Of a stretch of 64,000 bases of DNA, positions 52,449 through 62,700 are shown in pieces (position 1 is the stretch's first letter; each line of letters opens with the position of its first letter). This DNA is from Marinobacter bohaiensis (lineage in GTDB: Bacteria > Pseudomonadota > Gammaproteobacteria > Pseudomonadales > Oleiphilaceae): NCBI RefSeq assembly GCF_003258515.1, contig NZ_QGEH01000008.1, positions 45,284-109,283 on the forward strand. Direction: 5' to 3'. Both the position numbers and the translations under genes were made by a program. A model generated the notes under the pieces. It searched no databases. It worked only from the letters and a program-made list of their open reading frames with translations, and was not told the origin of the DNA.

Positions 52449-53243
52449 ATGGACGATTCCAGCGTAATGTCAGCCCCGCAGGAAGACGCTTTCGGCAAGA
52501 TGCTGTTTGAAGAAAACGGCCACAGCGAAACCACCGCCGATGAAACCTTCCGCCTGCGCGGTTTTGAACACAACCGCCTGGTGGACGCGGCCCTGCCGCT
52601 GCTGGGACTGGTGATCCGGGCGCGCCGGCTGGCGGATTTCAGCCGCGTGCCGCAGCTCTACCAGCAGGTGGTGGACGAAGTCACCGACATCGACCGCGAG
52701 CTGATCGAGCAGGGCTACGAGCGCCCCACGGTGGTGGCCTACCGCTACGTGCTCTGCGCCTTCATCGACGAGGCGGTGCTGGGCACCGACTGGGGCGCCC
52801 ACAGCGTCTGGTCCCAGCAGTCGCTGCTGTCGCGCTTCCACAACGAGACCTGGGGCGGCGAAAAGGTGTTCGCCATCCTGTCGCGCATGGAGCAGGAGCC
52901 GGATCGCTACCGCGACATGCTCGAGTTCATCTATCTGGCGCTGTGCCTGGGCTTCGAAGGCCGCTACAAGGTGATGGAAAACGGACGCGACGAATACGAG
53001 CGCGTGATCGCCGGCCTGCACCGCCAGATTTCCGACCTGCGCGATGAGGAAGTGCCCGAGTCCCTGGGCAATGCCCTGGAGCACGTGACCCCGTCGCGCA
53101 ACCGCTTCCGCACCGGCCTGCCGCTGTGGAGCATTTTCGGCGTCTTCATCGCCGCCATGGTCACCGTTTACAGCCTTTACGACACCGCACTGGATAAGCG
53201 CATCACGGACGTGCTCACTGTGCTGGCACAACTCCCGAATTAG
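52449..53243 (+). CDS. tssL: T6SS membrane-complex protein TssL (DotU/IcmH)
   Basis: 264 residues. VAYRYVLCAFIDEAVLGTDW, WGGEKVFAILSRM and YRDMLEFIYLALCLGFEGRY are DotU motifs. One C-terminal transmembrane segment (LWSIFGVFIAAMVTVYSL, about 225-243) and a short tail follow. There is no C-terminal peptidoglycan-binding OmpA domain. Confidence 0.96.
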   Translation: MDDSSVMSAPQEDAFGKMLFEENGHSETTADETFRLRGFEHNRLVDAALPLLGLVIRARRLADFSRVPQLYQQVVDEVTDIDRELIEQGYERPTVVAYRYVLCAFIDEAVLGTDWGAHSVWSQQSLLSRFHNETWGGEKVFAILSRMEQEPDRYRDMLEFIYLALCLGFEGRYKVMENGRDEYERVIAGLHRQISDLRDEEVPESLGNALEHVTPSRNRFRTGLPLWSIFGVFIAAMVTVYSLYDTALDKRITDVLTVLAQLPN

Positions 53244-53256
53244 GAAAGGAGAACAC

Positions 53257-55914
53257 ATGCTTCGGGTTGAATTACCGGCGCTCATCGGGCGCCTCAACGA
53301 CATTTCCCGGGAGGCGCTGGAAGCCTCCGCCGCCCTGTGCATCGCTCGCCAGGGTGCGGAAATCACGCCGGCACACCTGCTGTTCAAGCTGCTGGAGACG
53401 CCGTATTCCGACATCCGCCTGATGCTGGACCAGGCGGGCCTCGACCACATGGCCCTGCAGCCGCTGGTGGGTGAGAGCCTGGAAGGCGGGCCGCAGGTGG
53501 CCGACGCCTACCCGTCCTTCTCGCCGCTGCTGATCGAGCTGATCCAGGACGCCTGGCTGCTGGCCTCCACCGAGCTGGAACATGGCCAGCTGCGCTCCGG
53601 CCCCATTTTCCTGGCGCTGCTGATGAATGCCGACCGCTACCTGATGCCGCGCCTGGCGCGGGAGCTGGACGGCCTCAACCGCGAGCACCTCAAACGTCAG
53701 TTCGCCACGGTGACCCGCGGTTCCATCGAAGAGCCGGTGGCGGACGCCGAGGGCGGCCCGGCGGCGCCGCGGGCGACGGACGAGTCCATGCTCAGCCGCT
53801 ACGCCTCGGATTTCACCCAGCGCGCCCGCAACGACGAGCTGGACCCGGTGCTGTGCCGGGACGCCGAGATCGACCAGATGATCGACATCCTCTGCCGTCG
53901 CCGCAAGAACAACCCGATCGTGGTGGGCGACGCCGGCGTCGGCAAAAGCGCCGTGGTGGAAGGCCTGGCCCTGCGCATTGTCGCCGGGGAAGTGCCGGAC
54001 CGCCTCAAGGACGTGGCCCTGTGGGCCCTGGACCTGGGCGCCATGCAGGCCGGCGCCTCGGTGAAAGGCGAGTTCGAGAAGCGCCTGAAGGGCGTGATCG
54101 AGGCGGTCAAGGAATCGCCGACGCCGATCATCCTGTTCATCGACGAAGCCCACACCCTGATCGGGGCGGGCAACAACGAGGGCGGATCCGACGCCGCCAA
54201 CCTGCTCAAGCCGGCGCTGGCCCGCGGCGAACTCTGCACCGTGGCCGCCACCACCTGGCGCGAGTACAAGAAGTACTTCGAGAAGGATCCGGCCCTGAGC
54301 CGGCGCTTCCAGCCGGTGGCCCTGGGCGAGCCCACCACCGATCAGGCGGTGCACATCCTGCGCGGCCTGCGCCCGGTGTATGAAAAATCCCACCAGGTGC
54401 TGATCGACGATTCCGCCCTGACCGCCGCCGCGTCCCTGTCCGCCCGCTACCTGGCCGGTCGCCAGCTGCCGGACAAGGCCATCGACGTGCTCGATACCGC
54501 CGCCGCGCGGGTCAGCCTCAACCTGAGTACCCCGCCGCGCCGGCTCAGCCACGTGCGCAGCGAGCTGCACCAGCTGCGGATGGAGCAGGAGCTGCTCGAA
54601 CGCCAGAGCCACCTGGGCCAGGACACCGACCGCGAACGTCACGACGGCGTGGCCACCGAGGTGGCGGCGCTGGAAGCGGAAGCGGCCGAGTTGCAGGAAC
54701 GCTGGGAAAGCCAGCGCGAGCTCGTGGCCAAGCTGGTCGATGTGCGTGAGCGCTTGCTGACCCCGGAATCATCGGAAGAGAAGGGTGAAGGCGGCGAAGA
54801 CAGCGAAACGGCAGAGGCCCCGCTGGACGCCGATACCCTGCGCCAGGAAGCCGCCGCCCTGCAGCAGGAGCTGGACCAGCTCCAGGCCGACGAGCCGCTG
54901 GTGCACGCCCTGGTCGACACGCGGCAGGTGGCTGAAGTCATCGCCGACTGGACCGGTATTCCGGTCAACCGCATGACCGCCGACGAGCTGCAGAAGATCA
55001 CCCATCTGCCCGATCACCTGGAGGCCCACATCAAGGGCCAGGACCCGGCCATCGCCGCGCTGCACCAGCACCTGCTGACCGCCCGCGCCGACCTGCGCCG
55101 CCCGGGCCGCCCGATGGGCGCCTTCCTGCTGGTGGGGCCGTCCGGCGTGGGCAAGACCGAAACCGTGGTGCAACTGGCCGATCTGCTGTACGGCGGCCGC
55201 CAGTTCCTGACCACCATCAACATGTCCGAATACCAGGAGAAGCACACCGTTTCGCGCCTGATCGGTTCGCCGCCGGGCTACGTCGGCTTCGGCGAGGGCG
55301 GCATCCTGACCGAGGCGATCCGCCAGAAACCCTATTCGGTGGTGCTGCTGGATGAAGTGGAAAAAGCCCACCCGGAAGTGCTCAACCTGTTCTATCAGGC
55401 GTTCGACAAGGGCGAGCTGGCGGACGGCGAAGGCCGTCTGATCAACTGCCAGAACGTGGTGTTCTTCCTCACCTCCAACCTGGGCTACGAAACCATCGTC
55501 CAGCACGCCGAGCGTGACGGCGAGTTCGACGCTTCGGCCCTGGATGACGACCTCTACCCGGTACTGGCCGACTTCTTCAAGCCGGCGCTGCTGGCGCGGA
55601 TGGAAGTGGTGCCGTACCTGCCACTGGGCGAGGGCACCCTGGATCGGATCGTGGGCGACAAGCTGGAACGTCTGGCGGATCAGATCCGCGATCGCTACCG
55701 CACCGAGGTGGTGCTGGAAGAAGGCCTGGTGGCGGCGGTGCGCAGCCGGGCCACCCGCAGCGAGAACGGCGCGCGCATGCTCGAGTCCATCATCGAGGGC
55801 GAGCTGCTGCCGCCGGTGTCCCTGGCGCTGCTGGAAAAACTGGCCGCACGGGAGACCGTCAGCGAGGTGCGTCTGGGCATCGCCGACGGCCGCTTCACCG
55901 GGACGGTCAGCTAA
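53257..55914 (+). CDS. tssH: T6SS sheath-disassembly ATPase ClpV (TssH)
   Basis: 885 residues. The N domain starts LRVELPALIGRLNDISREAL, AAA1 has GDAGVGKSAVVEGLALR and IILFIDEAHTLIGAG, the middle coiled coil is about 430-560, and AAA2 has GPSGVGKTETVVQLADLLYG and VVLLDEVEKAHPEVLN. The long acidic insertion SSEEKGEGGEDSETAEA near 506-522 sits in the coiled coil. It recycles contracted TssBC sheath. Confidence 0.97.
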   Translation: MLRVELPALIGRLNDISREALEASAALCIARQGAEITPAHLLFKLLETPYSDIRLMLDQAGLDHMALQPLVGESLEGGPQVADAYPSFSPLLIELIQDAWLLASTELEHGQLRSGPIFLALLMNADRYLMPRLARELDGLNREHLKRQFATVTRGSIEEPVADAEGGPAAPRATDESMLSRYASDFTQRARNDELDPVLCRDAEIDQMIDILCRRRKNNPIVVGDAGVGKSAVVEGLALRIVAGEVPDRLKDVALWALDLGAMQAGASVKGEFEKRLKGVIEAVKESPTPIILFIDEAHTLIGAGNNEGGSDAANLLKPALARGELCTVAATTWREYKKYFEKDPALSRRFQPVALGEPTTDQAVHILRGLRPVYEKSHQVLIDDSALTAAASLSARYLAGRQLPDKAIDVLDTAAARVSLNLSTPPRRLSHVRSELHQLRMEQELLERQSHLGQDTDRERHDGVATEVAALEAEAAELQERWESQRELVAKLVDVRERLLTPESSEEKGEGGEDSETAEAPLDADTLRQEAAALQQELDQLQADEPLVHALVDTRQVAEVIADWTGIPVNRMTADELQKITHLPDHLEAHIKGQDPAIAALHQHLLTARADLRRPGRPMGAFLLVGPSGVGKTETVVQLADLLYGGRQFLTTINMSEYQEKHTVSRLIGSPPGYVGFGEGGILTEAIRQKPYSVVLLDEVEKAHPEVLNLFYQAFDKGELADGEGRLINCQNVVFFLTSNLGYETIVQHAERDGEFDASALDDDLYPVLADFFKPALLARMEVVPYLPLGEGTLDRIVGDKLERLADQIRDRYRTEVVLEEGLVAAVRSRATRSENGARMLESIIEGELLPPVSLALLEKLAARETVSEVRLGIADGRFTGTVS

Positions 55915-55923
55915 GGACACGTT

Positions 55924-57507
55924 ATGGGACGGATGCAGATGGAACTGCACACCGGGATTGACTTGGCTGTGGAGCTGGTGGGGCAGCGCGACCGCTCGAC
56001 CCTGCTGGCCTGCGCCACGGCGCAACTGGAGCGGGTGTTCGGCCTGAGCCGCTGCTGGGTGCTGGAGCTGGACGCCAGCGGCCGGACCCTGCTCTGCCCG
56101 GCGCTGGACGCCGAGCTGGCGTTCGAATGCGACGACTTCTCGCACCCGTTCGCCCACGTGTTGCGCGAGGGCAAGGCCCGGGCGCTGTCGTCGGCGGCCT
56201 GCGCGCGGCTGGATCACGCCGGCCTGAGCCGACTGTTCCAGGCCAGCCGCGGTGCCGATTCCATCTGGATACAGCCGCTGCGCTCGGCGGATCAACGCAC
56301 GCTGGGCATTCTCGTGCTGTGCGGCGTCGATCCGGTGTGGGACGCGCTGGTCGCCCAGCCCCTGTTCGACGGTTTGCTGTCGCTGATCACCCTGCAGTGG
56401 GTGGCGCACCGGGACCGGGACGACCGCCTCTGGCAGCAGCGCCTGCTCAGCCGCTCGCTCAGTTCCCTGCGCGACAACGAGACCGAACGCCAGAAGAGCG
56501 ACCAGTTGGCCCGCTCCCTGGTGGGACAGTCCCGCGCCATGGCTGATCTGCGCGGGCAGGTGATCCGCGCGGCGGGCAGCCAGCTGTCGGTGCTGGTGCA
56601 GGGGGAAACCGGGTGCGGCAAGGATCTGGTAGCACGCGGCCTGCACGATTTCTCCGAGCGCAGCGACGGGCCCTTCGTGGTGGTCAACTGCGCGGCGATC
56701 CCCGATAGCCTGCTGGAAAACGAGCTGTTCGGCCACGCCAAGGGCGCGTTTTCCGGCGCGGATGCCGCCAAGCAGGGGCTGCTGGCCCAGGCCGATGGCG
56801 GCACCCTGTTCCTCGACGAAATCGGCGACATGCCCATGGCGCTGCAGTCCAAGCTGCTGCGGGTGCTGGAAACCCGCCAGTTCCGGCCGCTGGGCGCGCG
56901 TGAAGAGGTGCATTCCGATTTCCGCCTGGTGGCGGCGACCCACCAGCCGCTGCAGGAACGGATCGGCGACGGCGCCTTCCGCCGCGATCTGTTCTACCGT
57001 CTCAGCCAGTTCCCGCTGCGGGTCAAGCCGCTGCGCGAGCGCCCCGAGGACCTGGAACAGCTGTGCCGCCACTTTGTGCGGATCTACCGCGAGCGCGAGG
57101 GTCGTGGCCCGCTGGGTATCAGCAGCCACGCCCTGGAGCACCTCAAGCAGTACGCCTTCCCGGGCAACGTGCGCGAGCTGCGCAACGTGATCGAGTTTGC
57201 CTGTGTGCAAACCCCGGCGCAGGAAGACATCCAGGCCGAAGACCTGCGTCTCGACGCCCTGGCCGCGTCGGAGGAAACGGACGGCGAGCTGGACCTCAAT
57301 GACGCGCCCGTGCCCCAGCCGGGTGTACCGGCCCTGCACGACATTGACGACCTGCGCGCCGCCGCGCAGGAATTCGAAGCCGCCGTAATCAGCGCACGCC
57401 TGCGCCAGTACGGCGGCAACCGGGCCCAGGCGGCGGAAAGCCTGGGGCTGCCAAAACGCACGCTGGCCCACAAGTGCCAGAAGTTCAACGTATCGGAGGC
57501 CGGATGA
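55924..57507 (+). CDS. Sigma-54-dependent transcriptional activator (VasH-like) with GAFSGA loop
   Basis: 527 residues. An N-terminal GAF-like sensor (about 1-170) precedes the AAA+ domain: Walker [15 protein letters not shown] near 227, Walker [21 protein letters not shown], and a C-terminal Fis-type HTH ([20 protein letters not shown]). The sigma-54 contact loop, normally GAFTGA, reads GAFSGA here ([11 protein letters not shown], about 275). VasH in V. cholerae activates hcp operons through sigma-54. It lies between clpV and tagO, as in that cluster. Confidence 0.9.
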   Translation: MGRMQMELHTGIDLAVELVGQRDRSTLLACATAQLERVFGLSRCWVLELDASGRTLLCPALDAELAFECDDFSHPFAHVLREGKARALSSAACARLDHAGLSRLFQASRGADSIWIQPLRSADQRTLGILVLCGVDPVWDALVAQPLFDGLLSLITLQWVAHRDRDDRLWQQRLLSRSLSSLRDNETERQKSDQLARSLVGQSRAMADLRGQVIRAAGSQLSVLVQGETGCGKDLVARGLHDFSERSDGPFVVVNCAAIPDSLLENELFGHAKGAFSGADAAKQGLLAQADGGTLFLDEIGDMPMALQSKLLRVLETRQFRPLGAREEVHSDFRLVAATHQPLQERIGDGAFRRDLFYRLSQFPLRVKPLRERPEDLEQLCRHFVRIYREREGRGPLGISSHALEHLKQYAFPGNVRELRNVIEFACVQTPAQEDIQAEDLRLDALAASEETDGELDLNDAPVPQPGVPALHDIDDLRAAAQEFEAAVISARLRQYGGNRAQAAESLGLPKRTLAHKCQKFNVSEAG

Positions 57508-58196
57508 CCACGCGTCCGCGTTTATTGATGTTTGTCGCGGCCCTGGCTGCCGTATCCGGAATCACCCACGCCGCTGGCTCAGATCGCGCCGATGGCACAG
57601 ATCACGCCAAGGTCAGCGGAGGCGACACCCTGACAGCGGCCCAGGCCTGCACCGCCAAGGTCGCGCGCCTGGAGCGCCTGGCCTGTTTCGACGACGTGTT
57701 CGACACGCCGGTGCGCACCCTGGAAGAGCAGCAGGCCGCGCTGCCAGCGAAGAAGCCCGCAGTATGGGTGGCCGCCTACGCCCAGGAACAGGCCCGCACG
57801 CCGGACGACAATGCCCTGCAGCACGACGGCGACGCCGGCAAGCTGGTCACCGTGCCGGCGCTGGGTGCCGTGCCGCCGCGCCCGCTGCTGACGGTGCGCT
57901 GCCACAACGACATTACCCGCTTCGCGCTGATGCTGCCCAAGGCCAGTACGGCGGAGCGGGTGCCCCTGGAGCTGGACGCCGACGGCCGCGTGCAGGCACA
58001 GACCTGGCGCGTGCGCGACGACGGCTACGTGATCAGCGGCGGGCGCGGGTTGCCGGCGATCCGCACCGTACGCCAACTGGTCAATGCGCAGCGGCTGACG
58101 CTGCACAGCGATGAATCCGCCCTGGACGGACTCATGTTCGACCTCAGTGGCTTCCGTCAAGCCCTGGCGCCGCTGCGCGCCGAGTGCGGCTGGTAA
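57504..58196 (+). CDS. T6SS-associated protein TagO/VasI
   Basis: 230 residues from ATG 57504, which overlaps the regulator's stop (ATGA). A signal peptide ([20 protein letters not shown] ... THA) is followed by the VasI motif ACTAKVARLERLACFDDVFD. The second half repeats HNDITRFALMLPKA and LMFDLSGFRQALAPLRAECG. Position matches V. cholerae VCA0118. Exact role unclear, probably a periplasmic factor. Confidence 0.85.
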   Translation: MTTRPRLLMFVAALAAVSGITHAAGSDRADGTDHAKVSGGDTLTAAQACTAKVARLERLACFDDVFDTPVRTLEEQQAALPAKKPAVWVAAYAQEQARTPDDNALQHDGDAGKLVTVPALGAVPPRPLLTVRCHNDITRFALMLPKASTAERVPLELDADGRVQAQTWRVRDDGYVISGGRGLPAIRTVRQLVNAQRLTLHSDESALDGLMFDLSGFRQALAPLRAECGW

Positions 58197-58227
58197 ACCG
58201 ACCCGAACGAACAGGACGTTGGCAACG

Positions 58228-59661
58228 ATGCAGGCAGTAGAACAACATCCCTATGTCGAACCGGTGCTCTCGCCGCTGGCAGGGGAGTCGCCCCAGGGCC
58301 AGTTGCTGGAAGAAGACCCGACGCTGGAATTCCTCGACGGCGAGATCATGAAAATGGGCTCCCTGTCCCACGGCGAGATCGAGTGGGACAAGGTGGAGCA
58401 GGAAGCGCTGCGGCTGCTGTCGGACATCTCCAAGGATCTCAAGGTGCTGGGCTTCCTGCTGCTTGCGCTGCAGCGCGGCGGCAGCGGCGAACGCTTCGCC
58501 CTGTCCATCCACCTGCTGTGCGAGGTGATGCAGGGCTGGTGGACCGACGCTTGGCCCTATCCCGGCGCCAAGGGCGCGCGCCCGCGCAAGATGATGTTCG
58601 CCCAGATGATGCAGCGCGCCGGCGCGGAAGTGGGGCGTCTGAGTTTCGACAGCGCCGTAGGCGACGGCCGCCAGTTCTGCCTGGACCGGCTGGACCGCCT
58701 CAAGGCGCTGGCGGAGGCCGACTCACTGGCCACCGACGGCATCGATGACCTGCGCCACGCCATCACCAACCTGCCGGAAGTGGGGCAGGTGGCCGAAGCG
58801 CCGGCGGCGCCCGCGAGCACCCAGGAAACGCCGGCCCGACGCGGCGGCGCGGCGACCACGTCCTCCGGCGCGTCCGGCAGCCTGGGCAGCGTGACCCTCG
58901 ACCCCAAGGACGAGCGCGCCACTCGTCAGAGCCTGCTGCGCGTCGCGGACCTGCTGACGGACCTAGAACCGGGCTCGCCGCTGGGCTACCAGATGCGCCG
59001 TTTCGCCATCTGGTACAACATCACCGCCACCCCGCCGGCGCGCAAGGGCGGCCGAAGCGACCTGGCGGCGGTCAGCTCCGACCGGGTGTCGGAATACCGC
59101 GAGAGCCTGGGGCGCGGCGTGGACATGAACCTCTGGGGCCGCATCGAGCAGAGCCTGTCAGTCAGCCCGTTCTGGCTGGAAGGGCATTACCTCAGCGCCC
59201 AGGCCGCCGAGCAGACCGGCCACCCCAAGTGCGCCGAAGCCATTCGCAACGCCCTCAAGGGGTTCATCGACCGCCTGCCCGCGCTGGCGGACATGACCTT
59301 CTCCGACGGCTCGCCGTTCTTGCCCAAACCGGTGCGTGAGTGGTTGCTGACCAGCTCGCCCGGCGGCGCCGGCAAGCAGGGGCGCGGTGCCGACTGGCAC
59401 AAGGCCTACGAAAACGCCCAGGACGTGCTCAAGCAGGACGGTCTGGCGCCGGCCATGAAACTGCTGGAAGACGGGCTCAGCAAGGCCAAGGAACCGCGCG
59501 CCCAGTTCTACTGGCGCCTGATGAGCGCCGAGCTGCTGCGCGACAGCGGCATGAAGGCGCTGGCCAAGCAGCAGTTCGGCGACCTGAAGCAGCAGGCGTC
59601 CGGCCGCACACTGGAAGACTGGGAGCCGTCGCTGGTGGCGCATCTGGAGCGACTCACCTGA
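58228..59661 (+). CDS. tssA: T6SS assembly protein TssA (VasJ/ImpA_N type)
   Basis: 477 residues. The ImpA_N domain runs LEFLDGEIMKMGSLSHGEIE to LLCEVMQGWWTDAWPYPGAK and RPRKMMFAQMM. A linker rich in Ala/Pro/Gly (about 190-225) and a C-terminal helical domain follow. ATG at 58228 is preferred over an in-frame ATG at 58111 that lies within tagO. TssA proteins cap and coordinate sheath assembly. Confidence 0.92.
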   Translation: MQAVEQHPYVEPVLSPLAGESPQGQLLEEDPTLEFLDGEIMKMGSLSHGEIEWDKVEQEALRLLSDISKDLKVLGFLLLALQRGGSGERFALSIHLLCEVMQGWWTDAWPYPGAKGARPRKMMFAQMMQRAGAEVGRLSFDSAVGDGRQFCLDRLDRLKALAEADSLATDGIDDLRHAITNLPEVGQVAEAPAAPASTQETPARRGGAATTSSGASGSLGSVTLDPKDERATRQSLLRVADLLTDLEPGSPLGYQMRRFAIWYNITATPPARKGGRSDLAAVSSDRVSEYRESLGRGVDMNLWGRIEQSLSVSPFWLEGHYLSAQAAEQTGHPKCAEAIRNALKGFIDRLPALADMTFSDGSPFLPKPVREWLLTSSPGGAGKQGRGADWHKAYENAQDVLKQDGLAPAMKLLEDGLSKAKEPRAQFYWRLMSAELLRDSGMKALAKQQFGDLKQQASGRTLEDWEPSLVAHLERLT

Positions 59662-59742
59662 TGACACCGACACGCACATGGACAACCGTTTCAACCGGGG
59701 GCGCCACCGCGTCGCCGCACAGGGAAAGCAGGAAGTAAAGGC

Positions 59743-62700
59743 ATGGATATCCGTAGCACGTTAGTCAAGATCGGCAAGAAGCTCTGGCCGTTCATCCGTA
59801 CCGGCGGCCCGATTGTGCTGGCCCTGGGCTTCGGCCTGCTGGTGGCCGCCATCTGGTGGCTGGGGCCAACCTGGGAGTGGCGCGAACAGACGCCGCTGGC
59901 CAGTTGGCAGACCCGTGCCCTGGCCACCCTGGGGCTGGTGCTGATCGTCGCCGTCCTGTGGGGATGGATCCTGTCGCGTCGCCTGAAGAAGGTGGACCAG
60001 GCCCAGTCCGAGGCCCGCGAGGAGGAAGAGGACCCGATCCTGGTGTACGAGCGCCGCCAGACCCGGCTGCTCAACCGCAACCTGGCGTCCCTGCGCGACA
60101 ACATCCGCGGCCGCAACCGCATCTACCGTCTGCCGTGGTACCTGGCGATGGGCCTGGAGGACGCCGGCAAGACCAGCCTGATCCAGCGGTCCGGCCAGAC
60201 CTTCACCCTGACCAACGTGACCCGCAACCGCCAGACCGAGCGCAACCCGCTCGGCTTCGAGTGGTGGATCAGCGACGACGCCGTGGTGATCGACCCCGAC
60301 GGTGAGCTGATGAGCCAGGACGGCGGTTCCGCCAACGGCGGCAGCATCCAGCAACGTCTCTGGAAGCACTTTATCGCCTGGCTGGAAGAGAGCCGCCCGC
60401 GCCGGCCGCTCAACGGCGTGATCCTGACCATCGACCTCGCCTACCTGAGCTCCCTGGGCGAGGCTGAGCGCCGCACCCAGGCGGTGGTCCTGCGTACCCG
60501 CCTGCGCGAACTGATGGAGCAGATCGGCTCGCGCCTGCCGGTCTACGTCAGCTTCACCAAGCTGGACATGTTGCACGGCTTCACCGCCTTTTTCCGCAAG
60601 CTCAACAAAGCCGAGCGCGAGAAGCCGCTGGGCTTCACCTTCGAGCTGGAATCCCTGCAGGATCCGGATCAGTGGCTGGATCAGTTCGAGGCGGCGTTCC
60701 ACAAGCTGGTGGACCAGGTCAACGCCCGCGTGCCGCAGTTGATGTCCGAGAGCCGCGAGCCGGAAGAGCGCGCCGCGATCTACTCCTTCAGCCGCCAGAT
60801 CTCCGGCCTGATGCCCATCGTCCAGCAGTTCCTGACCGAAATGCTGGCGGCGGACGCCTTCTCCACCCCGGCGCTGGTGCGCGGCGTCTACTTCACCTCC
60901 GTCTACCAGGAAGGGGTGCCCGAGGACGCCTTCATCTCAGCCACCGCGCGCCACTATGGCCTGGCCGACGCCATCCAGCCGGCCCAGCGCAGCGGCCAGT
61001 CGATGACCTATTTCAGCGAGAAGCTGTTCCCGGAAATCATCTATCCCGAGGCGGGGCTGGCCGGTGACAACGTGCGCGTCACCAAGCAGCGTCGCCGCAA
61101 CCTGGTGACCGTGGCCGTGGCGGCCGTAGTGGCGGGCCTGGGCCTGAGCGCCGGCTGGCAGCACTACTTCGTCAAGAACGCCGACGCCGCCCAGATGGTG
61201 GTGGACCGGGTGCACGGCTTCCTCGACAACTACCAGCCCGCCGGCCAGGAGCGCGACACCACCGGCCGCAACCTGCTGGAACCACTGGACCAGCTGCGCG
61301 CCGCCACCCTGGCGTTCGGCGACTACCGCAACCAGTGGCCGCTGGTCGCCGACATGGGCCTGTACCAGGGCGACGTGGTCGGCCCGGAAGTCGATAAGTC
61401 CTATCTCGACATGCTCAGCTACCAGTTCCTGCCGGCGCTGATGTCGGGCGTGATGCACGAGATGAATCAGTTGCCCGAGGGCAGCGCCGACCGTCTGGCG
61501 CACCTGCGCGTGCTGCGCATGCTGTACGACGCCAGCGGCCGTCGTAACGACATCGTCGACGACTACATGGCGCGCTACTGGCAGACCAAGTTCCCGGGGC
61601 AGCGTTCGGTGCAGGACCGCCTGAACAACCACCTGGAATACGCCATGAACTACACCGACCTGGCGGATCGCCAGGCTCACGGTGACGTGGCCGCCGACAC
61701 CGCCCTGGCGCCGTTCCAGAACAGCGTCAAATGGGCCCAGGACGAGCTGGGCCAGATGGCCACGCCGGATCGGGTCTACGATCAGCTGCGCCATCGCGGC
61801 CGCCTCGACCTGTCCGCGCCGCTGGATCTGCGGGCCCTGGGCGGGCCGGCGTTTCAGCTGGTGTTCTCGGAAGTGCAGGACGGCCCGCAGGCCACTGACA
61901 GCGCCATGGACGTGGACAGCGATCCGCTGCGCATCCCGCGTATGCTCACCGGCGACGGCATGAAGAACTACTTCGTGCGCGAATCCGAGGAGATCACCGA
62001 GCTGGCCCTGGTGGACGCCTGGGTACTGGGCCGTCGCGCCGATGTCGATTTCAGCAAGGCCGACGAACAGCAACTGCAGGGTGAGCTTCGCAAACACTAC
62101 GCGGAGGATTACGCCCAGTCCTGGCGCGGAGCACTCAACCACGTAGCCATCCGCGACTTCGAGGATCTCAACGATGGCGTGCGCGTGCTGGAAAACCTGA
62201 CCGGCACCCGCCAGCCGATGGTGGAGCTGCTGTCGGAAGTGAACGCCAACACCCAGATCTACCCGCCGCAGACCCAGCTGCCGGAAGAGCAGCGCGAGGC
62301 GTTGGTGAACTCGCCGGCGTACCGCATGGCGCAGAACATCGAGCAGCAGTTTGAAGGCCTGCACGGCCTGTTCCTGAAGGACGGCGACGCGCCGACCCAG
62401 ATGGAGGAAGTGCAGAAGGTGCTGGGTTCATTGCACGACTACCTGCGCTCGATCCAGGAGTCGCCGGACAGCGGCAAGGCCGCCCTGGCCGCGGCCCGCG
62501 ACCGCCTGACCCTGGAAGGCGCGGACCCGATCTTCACCCTGCAGCGCATGGCGCGTGGCATGCCGGCGCCGGTTGATCGCATGCTCGACAAGGTCGCCGC
62601 GGAAAGCTGGCGCGTGGTGCTGGACCAGGCCATCGCCCAACTGGAGCGCCAGTGGTACGACGAGGTCTACCAGCCGTTCCAGCAGAACCTGGCGCGCAAC

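Noticed and set aside
54769..57471. 900-codon open frame on the minus strand across clpV and the activator
   Set aside because: Shadow of two genes with intact AAA+ motifs; its translation is low-complexity Gln/His/Arg-rich.
59661..59738. 25-codon frame between tssA and tssM beginning in the tssA stop
   Set aside because: Too short and low-complexity to support, although its start overlaps the stop codon.
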